The notes beneath the pieces were generated by a model. It had not been told where the DNA came from and did not search any database. It saw nothing but the letters and a program-made list of their open reading frames with translations. DNA of 64,000 nt, from positions 1,943,385 through 2,007,384 of the forward strand of contig NZ_CP069798.1 in assembly GCF_016894345.1 (NCBI RefSeq). The letters run 5' to 3'. How positions within the stretch are numbered: the stretch's first letter is position 1; every line of letters starts with the position of its first letter. Positions 16,862 to 25,891 of the stretch are shown in pieces. The position numbers and the translations under genes were made by a program. The DNA comes from Paralysiella testudinis. GTDB taxonomy: Bacteria > Pseudomonadota > Gammaproteobacteria > Burkholderiales > Neisseriaceae.

Positions 16862-17760
16862 GCGGCACCGTCCTTGCGCACCGCCAGCCAGCCGGTAAGC
16901 ACCTGCGCCCCGGCGGCGGCATTGTTTAAGCTGTCGCCGGCACCGGCCACAAACCCGGCGGCTGCATCCAGCCAGTCGTCCACTGTGCCGCTGTCAATAC
17001 CGCTTTGCAGCGCCGCCACGCCGCCGGAAAGCTGCCGTGCCGCTTGGCCGCTGTAGGCCAAAAAATCCGCCGTCCCGGCCAAATCGCCAAACCATGCGCC
17101 GATTTCAGGCAGCCTGTTCAGATTGCCCAGCATCCCGCCCCCAGCGGCCAAGGCATCACCCGCCAAGCTGAACACAGCCAGCGGGTTGTTTTTAAGCGCC
17201 TGCGCTTGGGTAATCAGCGTTTGCACTTGGTTAATCCCTTGCTCTACTTCGTTATAAATTCGGATACCGGTTTCCACCGCCTCGGCTACTTTCGATGCTG
17301 CGCCTTGCACGCTTTCAGGCAGCATGGAGAGCAGCGGATTTTTACCCGCGGCCACGCCGGGCGTGGGCAGCGGGTTGTTCGGGTCGCCCACAAACTCGGT
17401 GAGCTGCACATCCAGCTCCCGCGCCGCCGTGCGCCCTTTGGCATCTTGAATCAAGGTTCGGCTGCTGATACTACTGATTACAAACCAGCCCGCATGCCGC
17501 CCGCTGCCGTACACCAAGGCCAAGGCCTCTTGCGCTTCCTTGGCTTCAATCAACCCGCGGTAAGCCGTATCGGGATTGCCCAATTTCCAGTGCAGCCGTA
17601 AGCTGAAACGGATTTCAGTCAACTCATTGCCCATCGCCTGCAAACGCGGACGCCCGGCCAGCACATCGTGCTTTGCGAATGCGGCCGTGTGGGTTTCTTC
17701 AAAATCGGTGAAGCTGCTTAGCAGCTCAAAGCGGACATCGCCCAGCATTGCAAACATCAA
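16858..17760 (-). CDS. gpU-like tail protein with C-terminal extension
   Basis: 300 residues. The first 130 residues match P2 gpU-type proteins (MFAMLGDVRFELLSSFTDFEE, WKLGNPDTAYRGLIEAKEAQEALALVYGSGRHAGWFVI), which end the tail tube. The remaining 170 residues are Ala/Gly-rich and predicted to be largely helical. Start overlaps the tape measure gene end by 4 bases (17757-17760). Either of two adjacent ATGs could be used. Confidence 0.85.
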   Translation of the reverse strand: MMFAMLGDVRFELLSSFTDFEETHTAAFAKHDVLAGRPRLQAMGNELTEIRFSLRLHWKLGNPDTAYRGLIEAKEAQEALALVYGSGRHAGWFVISSISSRTLIQDAKGRTAARELDVQLTEFVGDPNNPLPTPGVAAGKNPLLSMLPESVQGAASKVAEAVETGIRIYNEVEQGINQVQTLITQAQALKNNPLAVFSLAGDALAAGGGMLGNLNRLPEIGAWFGDLAGTADFLAYSGQAARQLSGGVAALQSGIDSGTVDDWLDAAAGFVAGAGDSLNNAAAGAQVLTGWLAVRKDGAA

Positions 17761-20525
17761 TAAGCCCTCCGAGCACGGCTATCCATCAGCCGGTTAAACA
17801 TATCCTCAAACTCACGCAGCCCCATCTGCATGGCTGCCTGAATCTGCTGCGGATCGCCGCCGGGCGCGTGAATAGTGGGGTTGTAATTGATGGTATAGCC
17901 ACCGGCCACGGCCGCAGCCGCTTGCTGCCCACGCGCATCAGCAAACTCGGCACTTGCAGCCTGCATCCGTGCCGACAAATTACTGCGCAGCTCACCCGCG
18001 CCGGTGGTGAAACGCTGTTGCAGATTTGAGGCCAAGCCGCCAATCGCCGCCAGCGGGCGCGGTGCGCCATTGGCTAAGCCGATTTGCAGCCCTTCCATCA
18101 TAAAACCGCCGAAGCGCTTAAACAGACGGCTGGGTGATTCGATTTCGTTTTTTTGCTGCATCACCGAACCAAACCAACCGGCCACACCCGAAAACCAACC
18201 CTTTACCTCTTCAAACTTGGCTTTCAGCCCGTTCCACAAACCTTGCAGAATCATCTGGCCAAAGCCGGTAAAAGTGGCGGGCAGCGATACACCAAACCAC
18301 GACAGCACAGCAGAAAATGCCGAATAAAACGCCCCCAATGGCGACCAATTGATAATCAGCGCCAGAATGCCGCTAAGGCCGCCGCTAAACGCGGCTTTGA
18401 TTTCGCCGATTTTGCCGCCCACCCAAGCGGCCACGGCGGCAATTTTTTCACCAATCCACAGGCCGACCGACTCACCAAAACTGCGCGCCCCGCCTTCGGC
18501 CACTTGGGTAATACTAAAAAAGTCTTTAAACCAATCAATCACCGGCTGCACAAACGGCTGAATGGTTTGCCACAACCCACCCAAGGCGCTGCCGATGCTG
18601 TCAAACAGCGGTTGCAGTGGTGCCAGCCCTTGCTTCAGCCCCTCCCAAAACCCGGCAAAAAAGGCTTTTATCGGTTTCCAGTATTTGTAAATCAGCAGGG
18701 CAGCAATGGCGATACCGGCGACGGCCAAACCAATCGGTGTAGCCAAGAAAGCACGACCAAGCGCAAACACAGCTTGGCGCAAGATACCCAGTGCCACCGA
18801 CAACTTGCCAAACACCCCCACACCAGCACCAATACGGGCAAATGCTGCGGTAAAGGGTGCTGCAACCTTACCAAACAAGGCAGCCGCTTTGGCGGCATTG
18901 GCCGCCGAAAAGCCCAGCGTCCGAAATACGGCGACACCCCGCGATACCTGCGCCAGTCGCAGTAATGACCAGATGCTTTTTAAGGCTTTCACTTTGTAAA
19001 ACCCGGTCAGCAGCGCCCTAAACGGCATGGCAACCATTGAAGCGGCATAAGCAAAACCCAAGAAAGTCAGCTTGAGCGCAAAAAAGCCGGCCAGCAAACC
19101 GAATACAATTTTGATAAGCCCCTTATTGTTTTCAACAAAAGGCATCACCCAATTTTCAATTAACCACTGTGCTGTATTGGCAAAGGCTTTGATTTCGGGG
19201 GCGAATACTTCACCGAATTTAGCCGCCGTGTTTTCCACCACACCACCCAATTGCTCAAAAGCCGATGACAAGGAACTGGTGCGCACTTCAATGCGTTTGT
19301 CAATGGATGCCTGGTTATCCATTTTGGCCATCATTCCATCGAAACCAGCGATACCCGCCTGTGCCAGAATACTGGCAACACGGCCACCCTCTTGTTGGAA
19401 GATTTCGTCAAATACTTTCATTGCCCCTTCATCACCAAATTTGGCACGGACTTTGTTGTAGCCCGACTCCAGTTCTTGGGTGACATCACGCAATGACTTC
19501 AAATTTCCTTTGGTATCGAAAAATTCAAACTTTGCGCCGGAAGCTTCCATGATTTCCCGCACCTCGGATTTCATACCACGGGTGGCTGCTTCCACCATTT
19601 TGGGGCCTTTGGCCAACTGGCTTAACATCATGGAAAAGTTGGTACCGAAAGAAGAACCTTCCAAGCCTTTATTGGCTGCCAATCCTTCAACGGCATAGAT
19701 TTGCTTTTGATTTTCGAGGCCTGTGAGGCCAAGTGTATTGGCCTTGGGTGCGTAGTATGACATGGCCTGATACATATCTTCTTTGCTCAAGCCCGCAGCG
19801 AAGTAAGCCCGTTGGGTTAAATCAGCAGAGGCCAGCAGTTCGCTTTCCTTTATGCCGTGCGCCTCCATGTTTTTGGCAAAAAAACTGCCATCGGCAATCG
19901 GGATGCCCATCACGGTATTCAGCTGTGCCGTGGCCAAGCCGCCGCCTTTGATAATGGTATCGTCTGAAATACCTTGACTTTTCAAACCGCGGATCATGTG
20001 GCTGAAGTCGGTTTTATTGCCGGGCAAATCACCGCCCCATTGGATGGCCAGTTTGTCTAGCTTTTCAAATTTGCCGAAGCTGCCGTCTTTTTGCATCATC
20101 GCCACCTTAAGGTCGATGGCGGCATCTTCCTGCTCAATGAATTTTCTCACCCCAGCCACAATCGGGCTTACCGCTACGGCGGCATGGCCTGCGGTTTCCA
20201 TCATTTCGCCACGAAGGCGCTGGCGGTTTTGTGCCGCTGCCGCTTGAGCAGCAATGGCCTTGTTCAGGTTGTCTTGGGCTTGGGTTGCTTTGGCAATTTG
20301 CACCGTCATTGCGGCATAGGCACGCGACTGGCTGCCCAACTCACGCGTGGGGTTGAGTGCCATGCGGGCGCGGATGGCCTTACCGAAAGCCTCATTGGCG
20401 GCAGTGGCGGATTTAATCTCATTGCCCAGTGTTTTGGCGGTTTTTTCAGCACGGCCGAATACTGTGGTAAAAGCGCCGGTTAAGGTGGCGCCGATGGCCA
20501 CGCTGACCAATAATTCTTTTGCCAT
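17757..20525 (-). CDS. Tail tape measure protein
   Basis: 922 residues. It sets tail length and is threaded through the tube. The N-terminus has coiled-coil segments (about 20-110) and the phage tape-measure TP901 core around residues 150-420 (AATRGMKSEVREIMEASGAKFEF, GDEGAMKVFDEIFQQEGGRVASILAQ). Several hydrophobic stretches follow (about 480-505 and 600-625). The C-terminal part is Trp/Gly-rich with ESPSRLFKRFGGFMMEGLQIGL, a common tape-measure ending. The frame is intact over 2.8 kb. Confidence 0.93.
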   Translation of the reverse strand: MAKELLVSVAIGATLTGAFTTVFGRAEKTAKTLGNEIKSATAANEAFGKAIRARMALNPTRELGSQSRAYAAMTVQIAKATQAQDNLNKAIAAQAAAAQNRQRLRGEMMETAGHAAVAVSPIVAGVRKFIEQEDAAIDLKVAMMQKDGSFGKFEKLDKLAIQWGGDLPGNKTDFSHMIRGLKSQGISDDTIIKGGGLATAQLNTVMGIPIADGSFFAKNMEAHGIKESELLASADLTQRAYFAAGLSKEDMYQAMSYYAPKANTLGLTGLENQKQIYAVEGLAANKGLEGSSFGTNFSMMLSQLAKGPKMVEAATRGMKSEVREIMEASGAKFEFFDTKGNLKSLRDVTQELESGYNKVRAKFGDEGAMKVFDEIFQQEGGRVASILAQAGIAGFDGMMAKMDNQASIDKRIEVRTSSLSSAFEQLGGVVENTAAKFGEVFAPEIKAFANTAQWLIENWVMPFVENNKGLIKIVFGLLAGFFALKLTFLGFAYAASMVAMPFRALLTGFYKVKALKSIWSLLRLAQVSRGVAVFRTLGFSAANAAKAAALFGKVAAPFTAAFARIGAGVGVFGKLSVALGILRQAVFALGRAFLATPIGLAVAGIAIAALLIYKYWKPIKAFFAGFWEGLKQGLAPLQPLFDSIGSALGGLWQTIQPFVQPVIDWFKDFFSITQVAEGGARSFGESVGLWIGEKIAAVAAWVGGKIGEIKAAFSGGLSGILALIINWSPLGAFYSAFSAVLSWFGVSLPATFTGFGQMILQGLWNGLKAKFEEVKGWFSGVAGWFGSVMQQKNEIESPSRLFKRFGGFMMEGLQIGLANGAPRPLAAIGGLASNLQQRFTTGAGELRSNLSARMQAASAEFADARGQQAAAAVAGGYTINYNPTIHAPGGDPQQIQAAMQMGLREFEDMFNRLMDSRARRAY

Positions 20526-20553
20526 TGTGTGGTACCTGTGCTAAAAATAACCT

Positions 20554-20799
20554 ATGAATACTGACTTTGAAAACGATTTCATCGGCTCGGTAGCCACAGC
20601 TTTCTTTCTGCCCGTGGCCGCGCTTACCCTGATTTCCACCTTTGCTTACTTCCTAAGCAGCACAGGCAGCATAATTGCGGCGGTGTTGGGTGCTGTTACT
20701 ATCGGAGCAGTGGCCGGTATTTTCTTTGGTGCCGTGGCCGCCATAGCGGGCTGTAGTGTGGCGCTGGTATTCAAAATGCTGGCCGGGCGCAGCAGCTAA
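20554..20799 (+). CDS. Small two-helix membrane protein on the opposite strand of the tail operon
   Basis: 81 residues. An acidic N-terminus (MNTDFENDF) is followed by two strong hydrophobic segments (about 12-35 and 41-75) rich in Ala/Gly/Ile. It lies in the only gap between tape measure and tail chaperone genes, transcribed against them. No family is recognised. No good ribosome-binding site is visible, so expression is uncertain. Small membrane proteins in such gaps are often superinfection-exclusion or toxin-like extras, but nothing here proves that. Confidence 0.5.
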   Translation: MNTDFENDFIGSVATAFFLPVAALTLISTFAYFLSSTGSIIAAVLGAVTIGAVAGIFFGAVAAIAGCSVALVFKMLAGRSS

Positions 20800-20824
20800 A
20801 CCCACCGCACCCTGCCCAACTGTG

Positions 20825-21031
20825 CTACATCTTCGAATATTTGGCTTTAATCTGCCGGTTGGCTTGTTGCTGCCATATCAAAATCTCGTCTAGCGACATT
20901 TCGTCAATCATGCCGGGCGCAAAGCCGAACCACCAAGCCAAATCGGCGGCTGCCTGATAAAAGTTATCCCAATCAGGTGCCAAGACAAAACCGGCTGATT
21001 TGCTGGTAATCCTCCCAGCACAATTCCTCAA
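20825..21031 (-). CDS. Tail assembly chaperone extension (gp42/gpE-like), reached by ribosomal frameshift
   Basis: The part unique to this frame encodes DWDNFYQAAADLAWWFGFAPGMIDEMSLDEILIWQQQANRQIKAKY, the conserved gpE-type domain. It lacks a proper start and ribosome-binding site. It is offset +1 (equivalent to -2) from gp41; a -2 shift is the known mode in Mu. So this is most likely programmed, unlike the accidental frameshifts elsewhere in this prophage. Confidence 0.8.
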   Translation of the reverse strand: MRNCAGRITSKSAGFVLAPDWDNFYQAAADLAWWFGFAPGMIDEMSLDEILIWQQQANRQIKAKYSKM

Positions 21032-21254
21032 AATCTTCCTGCATCAAACCGGTGGCGGTGGCCAGAGCCGTCAACTGCTGCAAGGCCGCGTTGTCGGGGT
21101 ATTGCTCGGCAGCCAGTTTGTAGTCTTTCACCTTCACCCGGCGCAGGGTTAATTTCTCTACCTTGCCGGTGGGCGTATCCAGCGGCTCCAGCAATTCAAT
21201 CACCTTACCCACGCCCAATTGCTCTTGCAGTGTTTGTGCTTCGTTTTTGCTCAT
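20973..21254 (-). CDS. Tail assembly chaperone, short product (gp41-like)
   Basis: 93 residues from ATG 21254, preceded by AAGGATTGCAAA. It contains the phage gp41 pattern GKVIELLEPLDTPTGKVEKLTLRRVKVKD and ends ELCWEDYQQISRFCLGT. Contractile-tailed phages make this protein and a longer frameshifted form as chaperones for the tape measure. The next frame (20825-21031) overlaps it by 59 bases. Confidence 0.88.
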   Translation of the reverse strand: MSKNEAQTLQEQLGVGKVIELLEPLDTPTGKVEKLTLRRVKVKDYKLAAEQYPDNAALQQLTALATATGLMQEDFEELCWEDYQQISRFCLGT

Positions 21255-21419
21255 TTTGCAATCCTTTTTCAAAGTGGCCGGGTGGCGCGGCCAAAAAAAC
21301 CACCTTGTCCAAACGGGTGCAACGTCGTGCAACCCCGTCTAATGCCGTAAACCATGAGTTGATTTTGCCCACCGGGGTGTTTGCGGTCTTTAAAGCCGCT
21401 TTTTTCAAACTCGCAAGCC
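21255..21419 (-). other. Spacer between tail tube and chaperone genes with a partial late element
   Basis: No gene is supported, although a weak open frame crosses it. It contains GCGGCTTTAAAGACCGCAAA, close to the start-proximal half of the 31-bp late element. A translation of this spacer (KTANTPVGKINSWFTALDGV) feels familiar from non-coding gaps in other prophages of this family, but I cannot confirm that here. Confidence 0.35.
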
Positions 21420-21935
21420 TTACGCGCCGATATTGCGCCGCATTTGCGCCAGCTGGTCTTGGCCGTTCACGCGGTATTGGTTGGTGAAGGCGTTGAAATA
21501 CAGCGTTTCGCGCCCGGCGATGGTTTGGCGGATTTCGGTGGCTTGGTAGGTGCTGGCAAATTCGGCCTTTTCCTTGGGCTTGTAGCTGCCCAGCGGGTTT
21601 TTGCTGAAGGTGGCGGTTACCATCGTCACCATCGGCACTTCTTGCGCCAAGCCCGCCGCATTGAATACCTGCACATTGGCACGCACCATCATTTGTACCG
21701 CCTTAAACGGGCTGTACACTTGGGTAAACACATCGGGATAAAAGCTGTTCCAAGTGATTTCCCCTTCCAATGCTTCCACACCGTTGGGCAGTTTGATGGT
21801 GCCCACCATGCCTAGGCCTTTGTGTTCATCCATGCCGATTTCGATTTCAGGCAGCTTAAACTCGCTGGCGCGGCCAAGCTGGCTGTTGCCGTTCACATAC
21901 ACGTTGGCGTTGTAAATTGCGTTTAATTCGCTCAT
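21420..21935 (-). CDS. Major tail tube protein (P2 FII family)
   Basis: 171 residues. It polymerises into the inner tube of a contractile tail. FKLPEIEIGMDEHKGLGMVGTIKLPNGVEALEGEITWNSF is the family core, and QATEIRQTIAGRETLYFNAFTNQYRVNG is the typical C-terminus. The gene follows the sheath gene by 12 bases, with an uptake sequence at the junction. Confidence 0.93.
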   Translation of the reverse strand: MSELNAIYNANVYVNGNSQLGRASEFKLPEIEIGMDEHKGLGMVGTIKLPNGVEALEGEITWNSFYPDVFTQVYSPFKAVQMMVRANVQVFNAAGLAQEVPMVTMVTATFSKNPLGSYKPKEKAEFASTYQATEIRQTIAGRETLYFNAFTNQYRVNGQDQLAQMRRNIGA

Positions 21936-21947
21936 TGCTTATTCCTT

Positions 21948-23345
21948 TCAGGCAGCCTGTTGGCTAATCAGGTTAACCAGATATTTGCGGGTCATTACCG
22001 ATGTATTGGTGATGCGCTCGGCGGGCAGTTTGGGGGTGTAGTCGTACACAATCGGCACTTGGCCTTTGCTGAAAGCGTCAACCAAATCGTAGTCGTAATC
22101 CAAATCCACGCTATAGCCCACAATGCTGCGCAGGGTGCCCAGATAAGTGCGCACGCTGCCGATCAGGCTGTCAATCAGGGCATCGTCAATCGGGCGGTCA
22201 AGATATTGCAGTTCAAAACGGCGGATGCTTTCGTCAATCAAATCACCGGTGCGCTGGGCTACTTCAAAATTTTTGGGGTGGGTTACCGTAGGAAAGCAGG
22301 CCAAGCGGTTGCCCCACAGGCGGAAGCCGGTGCCGTAGCTGTTAAACACAGTGCTGATACCTTTTTCATTCAAGCGGTTGGTTTCGGCCTGCGGGTCGTC
22401 GGCGCGGGCGGTGAGCGCCACTTCTGCACCCACCACGCCTTGCAGCTCGCGGTTCGATGTGCTGAACCAATAGCCGTGCTCGACGTCGGTTTTCATGCGC
22501 AGGCCGGCGGCGTGGGTGGCCAGGCTTTCGACACCGAGCAGGCCGGTAACATGCGGGTAAAACAAATGGGTGCGGTCGCTGGATGTTTTAAAGTTGATGT
22601 TGCCTTCGGGCCCGCGGCCTTGGATGGCTTGGCTTAAGCCCGTGGCGGCCGGGGCGCTGATATAGGCGATGGCGTGCAGTTTTTCGGCCAAGGTAATCAT
22701 GGCGGCGGCGCAGGTGGCGGTTTTGTCGAATTGCGGCACGATGATGATTTTGGCATCGGCACCAAAGCGGTTAAAGCCTTCGGTGAGCGCTTCCATGCCG
22801 GTGCGTTTGCCCGTGGCGGCAATATAGGCGCCGATAATATCGGCTTCGTTTACTTTGGCCGGGTCGGTGTAGGTGTAGCTGATTTTCGGTGCGGTGGGCT
22901 TGGCGGCAAACACAATCTCGCCGCTAAGGGTATCGATGCGGTAGCCACTGCCCTCGGTGAGCGGGGTGCTGCCGTCTGTTACCGCATAGCCTGCCTGCAA
23001 GGCCGGGTGGGCGGTTTTGGCGGTGAGGGTGTCGGGGTCTGGGCTGAGTGCTTCGTCTGTTACACCGGTTTTGTGCTTGGCCGGGTCGCATACGTTCACT
23101 ACATAGGCAATGCCGCTGCCGTAGCGCGTCCAGATATCGGCGGCATCGGGCAGGGTAAAACCTTTGCCGGTGATGGTGCCGAAACGGGCAAAGTCTTTTT
23201 TGGTTTGGCACACGGTGATTTCGTTTACCGCACCGGTGGGGGCGGTGCCGATAATGGCTGTGATGGCACCGTCTACGGTATAGACGGGATTGCTACCGCC
23301 ATCGATGCGGATGGTTTCAATGCCGTGCAGATAGGCTGCTGCCAT
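21948..23345 (-). CDS. Tail sheath protein
   Basis: 465 residues from ATG 23345, with AAGGAGCAACACT just upstream; longer in-frame starts are non-coding. It forms the contractile sheath. Conserved features are the N-terminal YLHGIETIRIDGGSNPVYTVDGAITAIIGTAP, LYPHV-like LFYPHVTGLLG, GVEVALTARADDPQAETNRLNEKGI, and FRLWGNRLACFPTV near residue 330. The C-terminal RTYLGTLRSIVGYSVDLDYD is also family-typical. Intact. Confidence 0.93.
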   Translation of the reverse strand: MAAAYLHGIETIRIDGGSNPVYTVDGAITAIIGTAPTGAVNEITVCQTKKDFARFGTITGKGFTLPDAADIWTRYGSGIAYVVNVCDPAKHKTGVTDEALSPDPDTLTAKTAHPALQAGYAVTDGSTPLTEGSGYRIDTLSGEIVFAAKPTAPKISYTYTDPAKVNEADIIGAYIAATGKRTGMEALTEGFNRFGADAKIIIVPQFDKTATCAAAMITLAEKLHAIAYISAPAATGLSQAIQGRGPEGNINFKTSSDRTHLFYPHVTGLLGVESLATHAAGLRMKTDVEHGYWFSTSNRELQGVVGAEVALTARADDPQAETNRLNEKGISTVFNSYGTGFRLWGNRLACFPTVTHPKNFEVAQRTGDLIDESIRRFELQYLDRPIDDALIDSLIGSVRTYLGTLRSIVGYSVDLDYDYDLVDAFSKGQVPIVYDYTPKLPAERITNTSVMTRKYLVNLISQQAA

Positions 23346-23356
23346 AGTGTTGCTCC

Positions 23357-23854
23357 TTAAGGTTTGGGTGTCAGGTCGGGATTCAGCGGGTCGGTGCTTT
23401 GGCGGGTGTACACGCCGGTGAGCTTGGGCAGGTTCGGCTCGGTAATGCGCTGTACTTGCTGGGTTTCGGTTTGCGCACGCAATTCGTACTGCCATGCGCC
23501 GCCGTCTTCACTTAAAAACCCTTCCGCAAGCAGATGGCAGGGCTGGCAGTTCGGCGGGCGGTAGCCCACAATCGCCAGCCGCAGCGCATCGAGCAAATCC
23601 AATGCTGCGCCGTCGTGGTGCACGCCACGCCCGAACACGGTCAGGTTCAGGGTGATGTCGCGCTGCTGGGCAATCATGCCCAAGGCTTCCAATTGGGTGA
23701 ATTTGCTGCCTTGGTAGCCGATTAACACCGCGCCCTTTGGGTGGATAAAGCGGTAGCCATCGGGGCGGTCGGGAAACAGTGCCACTTCGTATTCAGGCAA
23801 GGCTGCCTGAAGGTGCGCCCGCAGCGCGGTGAGTATCGGCAGGGTGGCGCTCAT
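23357..23854 (-). CDS. Mu gp37-like tail completion protein
   Basis: 165 residues from ATG 23854, which overlaps the stop of the gp36-like gene. Features are MSATLPILTALRAHLQAALPEYEVALFPDRPDGYRF near the start and a beta-rich middle (GYQGSKFTQLEALGMIAQQRDITLNLTVFGR). Position between gp36-like and sheath matches the tail terminator/gp37 slot of Mu-like phages. Function is assigned by order and weak similarity. Confidence 0.75.
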   Translation of the reverse strand: MSATLPILTALRAHLQAALPEYEVALFPDRPDGYRFIHPKGAVLIGYQGSKFTQLEALGMIAQQRDITLNLTVFGRGVHHDGAALDLLDALRLAIVGYRPPNCQPCHLLAEGFLSEDGGAWQYELRAQTETQQVQRITEPNLPKLTGVYTRQSTDPLNPDLTPKP

Positions 23855-24285
23855 CAGTAGCCGCTCCAATCCTGCTTGGCCTTGCCGCGCACGTGGTAGG
23901 CACCGCCTTCCGGCTGTGGTTTTTCGGTGGCCGCTGCCGCCGCGCGGATGCCTAAATGAATCTTGCCGTCGCGGATTTGCTCGAGCAGCTTCACGGCATT
24001 GCCATAAGCCGCCTCCAGCGGCTTGGGAAAATCCGCCGCGTTGATGCGCCGCTGGTGCAGCCAGTGCCGCGCAATATCGGTGCACAGATGGCGCAAAATA
24101 CTCGGCGCGGTTTCCAGCGGCAGTGCATAGCGCCCCATCAGGTAGCCGTCGGCCAGCTCGCAGGCGTAGGCAATGGCGCGGTCTACAATCTGCCAGTCCG
24201 GCTCGCCGTAGCCCTCGTCATTCGACAATTGCACCAGCTCGGCACGGCTCACCGCCGCGGCCACATCTTCGCGGGTGATGTACAT
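23854..24285 (-). CDS. DUF1320 protein (Mu gp36-like head completion protein)
   Basis: 143 residues. ITREDVAAAVSRAELVQLSNDEGYGEPDWQIVDRAIAYACELADGYL is the DUF1320 signature. The region around YALPLETAPSILRHLCTDIARHWLHQRR is equally typical. These proteins are head completion or connector components. It lies between a capsid-cluster gene and the gp37-like gene with near-zero spacing. Confidence 0.9.
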   Translation of the reverse strand: MYITREDVAAAVSRAELVQLSNDEGYGEPDWQIVDRAIAYACELADGYLMGRYALPLETAPSILRHLCTDIARHWLHQRRINAADFPKPLEAAYGNAVKLLEQIRDGKIHLGIRAAAAATEKPQPEGGAYHVRGKAKQDWSGY

Positions 24286-24288
24286 GGC

Positions 24289-24537
24289 TTACTCCGCCGC
24301 CTTGCCACGGCTGCGTTTGGGCGTTGCCGCTTCGGCCAAAGGTGTTTCACCATCCGGCGCATAGCCCGATTCAGCCAAAGCCTCATCAGAGATTTCGCTT
24401 ACAGTCACATGCGCGGCCACCTGCTCATATTGCTCGGGCGACAATGCCACCGCCTCGCCGGTTTCCACGCGGAATTCTTTGCCCGCCGCGTCTTGCATAA
24501 TCAACGGGGTTTGGGCGATATACACTTTAATGGCCAT
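24289..24537 (-). CDS. Small head-cluster protein, HI1506-like
   Basis: 82 residues. Acidic with a basic tail (ATPKRSRGKAAE). The N-terminus MAIKVYIAQTPLIMQDAAGKEFRVETGEAV resembles small proteins found between capsid cement and gp36-like genes in FluMu-type prophages. It is spaced 2-3 bases from both neighbours, so it is cotranslated. Molecular role is unknown. Confidence 0.65.
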   Translation of the reverse strand: MAIKVYIAQTPLIMQDAAGKEFRVETGEAVALSPEQYEQVAAHVTVSEISDEALAESGYAPDGETPLAEAATPKRSRGKAAE

Positions 24538-24539
24538 GA

Positions 24540-24878
24540 TTAACCTTTCAAAAACACTTGAATCAAATCACCGGCTGCGGCAGCTGCCGTGCGGGCGCTG
24601 CCGGCCACTTTGCCGCCCGCAGTTTTAACCGCGCAGCCTTGGGCATCGGCAGACACATCATCGCCAACCGCCAGCACGCCGCCGGCTTCCACTACGGCAA
24701 TGCCGAGGATGTCCACCGCCAAGGTGTCGCCGCTGTCGGCATCGTAGGGGGCGACGCCGTATACTTTTTCATCGGCGACGGCTTGTTTGCCGCTGTGGCC
24801 GACAAAGCGGTTGGCCACCACCTTACCGGTGGTTTTGATGGTGGTGGTCAACACCACCTGTTTGGTTGGTTTAGACAT
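24540..24878 (-). CDS. DUF2190 capsid cement/decoration protein
   Basis: 112 residues. The Gly/Ala/Val-rich beta pattern (VVLTTTIKTTGKVVANRFVG, YGVAPYDADSGDTLAVDILGIAVVEAGGVLAVGDDVSAD) is typical of DUF2190 proteins, which stabilise capsids by binding outside the shell. It follows the major capsid gene by 55 bases, which contain an inverted uptake-sequence pair. Confidence 0.85.
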   Translation of the reverse strand: MSKPTKQVVLTTTIKTTGKVVANRFVGHSGKQAVADEKVYGVAPYDADSGDTLAVDILGIAVVEAGGVLAVGDDVSADAQGCAVKTAGGKVAGSARTAAAAAGDLIQVFLKG

Positions 24879-24933
24879 TTCACACTCCTTGTTGCGGCTG
24901 CCTGAAGCCTTGGTGTTTCAGGCAGCCTTATGA

Positions 24934-25869
24934 TTAGGCAATCGGGTTTTGGAACAAAAAGCCGCAGGCACCGCCGATGGCCGCTGCTTTGCGGATATCG
25001 GTGTAGCGCACGTATTCCACTTTGCCGCCCACTTCGTTGTAGCGGTCGACTACCGGCATGCCGCGGCGGCGGAAGGTGTAGCCGAAAGACGGCTCGCCCT
25101 CGTCGTTGCCCGCGGCCGAAACCGTGGGGCGCACCAGCAGCGAAGCAAAATTGCCCCAGATGTCTTTGGTGGCCTTTTTGCCATCCGGCGTGGCCACGGC
25201 GGCGCCGACAATGATTTCTTCTACATCGAGCAGGTTTTTCAGCATCTCGGTGTTGAGCAGGGTTTTGCGCTCACTGCCGGCCAACAGGCCGCGTAAGCCT
25301 TCGTGCAGGCACAGCTTGTGCAATACCGCTGCGCCCAGCACCAGCACATTGGGTTTCACCCCGCAGGCGGCGCGCACCACTTCTTTGGCATTGGCAATAT
25401 CCACTTGCGGATCGGATAACTTCTCACTCCAGCGTTTGGTGTTGGCCAAATCCTGCACATGGCCGGATTCGTACACGTCTGCCGACTGCACCAGCCGCGC
25501 AATTTCGATTTCTTGGCGCAGCTGCACCCCGGCGGTAACGCGGCGTGCGGCTTTGGCCTGCTCGTCAAACAGCGATTCATGCTGCACGCGGTAGTCGACA
25601 CCGGCGGCCAAGTCGTGCTCTTCAAGCACCACCGGCAGATAATCGTGGCTGTCCAGCGTGATGATGTTGCTGGCCGCGCCCACGGCACGCTCGGTGGTGT
25701 ATTCCACAAACGAGCCTTTGCCATATTTGGGTACTTTCAAGCCCTCTTTGTCGGTCATCACCACCGGCATCACACGCTCGCCGATAAATGCGCCCTGTTT
25801 GTAGCCCAGCGCCAGATTGGTCAGCACCTGGTCTTTTTCGCGCAGGCCGGCCAGATAAGTTTTGCTCAT
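24934..25869 (-). CDS. Major capsid protein
   Basis: 311 residues, close to Mu gpT in length. It builds the icosahedral head. Recognisable stretches are LALGYKQGAFIGERVMPVV, GKGSFVEYTTERAVGAASN, a central helix-rich part and the C-terminal FGYTFRRRGMPVVDRYNEVGGKVEYVRYTD. It follows the protease/scaffold gene, the standard order. Intact. Confidence 0.9.
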   Translation of the reverse strand: MSKTYLAGLREKDQVLTNLALGYKQGAFIGERVMPVVMTDKEGLKVPKYGKGSFVEYTTERAVGAASNIITLDSHDYLPVVLEEHDLAAGVDYRVQHESLFDEQAKAARRVTAGVQLRQEIEIARLVQSADVYESGHVQDLANTKRWSEKLSDPQVDIANAKEVVRAACGVKPNVLVLGAAVLHKLCLHEGLRGLLAGSERKTLLNTEMLKNLLDVEEIIVGAAVATPDGKKATKDIWGNFASLLVRPTVSAAGNDEGEPSFGYTFRRRGMPVVDRYNEVGGKVEYVRYTDIRKAAAIGGACGFLFQNPIA

Positions 25870-25891
25870 GTGTTTATCCTTTTCTTGGGGG

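Noticed and set aside
21205..21408. 67-codon frame in the spacer between tube and chaperone genes
   Set aside because: It overlaps the real gp41 start in another frame and its translation looks like a conserved non-coding spacer rather than a protein.
22674..23360. 228-codon plus-strand frame opposite the sheath gene
   Set aside because: Gly/Val/Phe-rich shadow of the sheath gene, with no family or ribosome-binding site.
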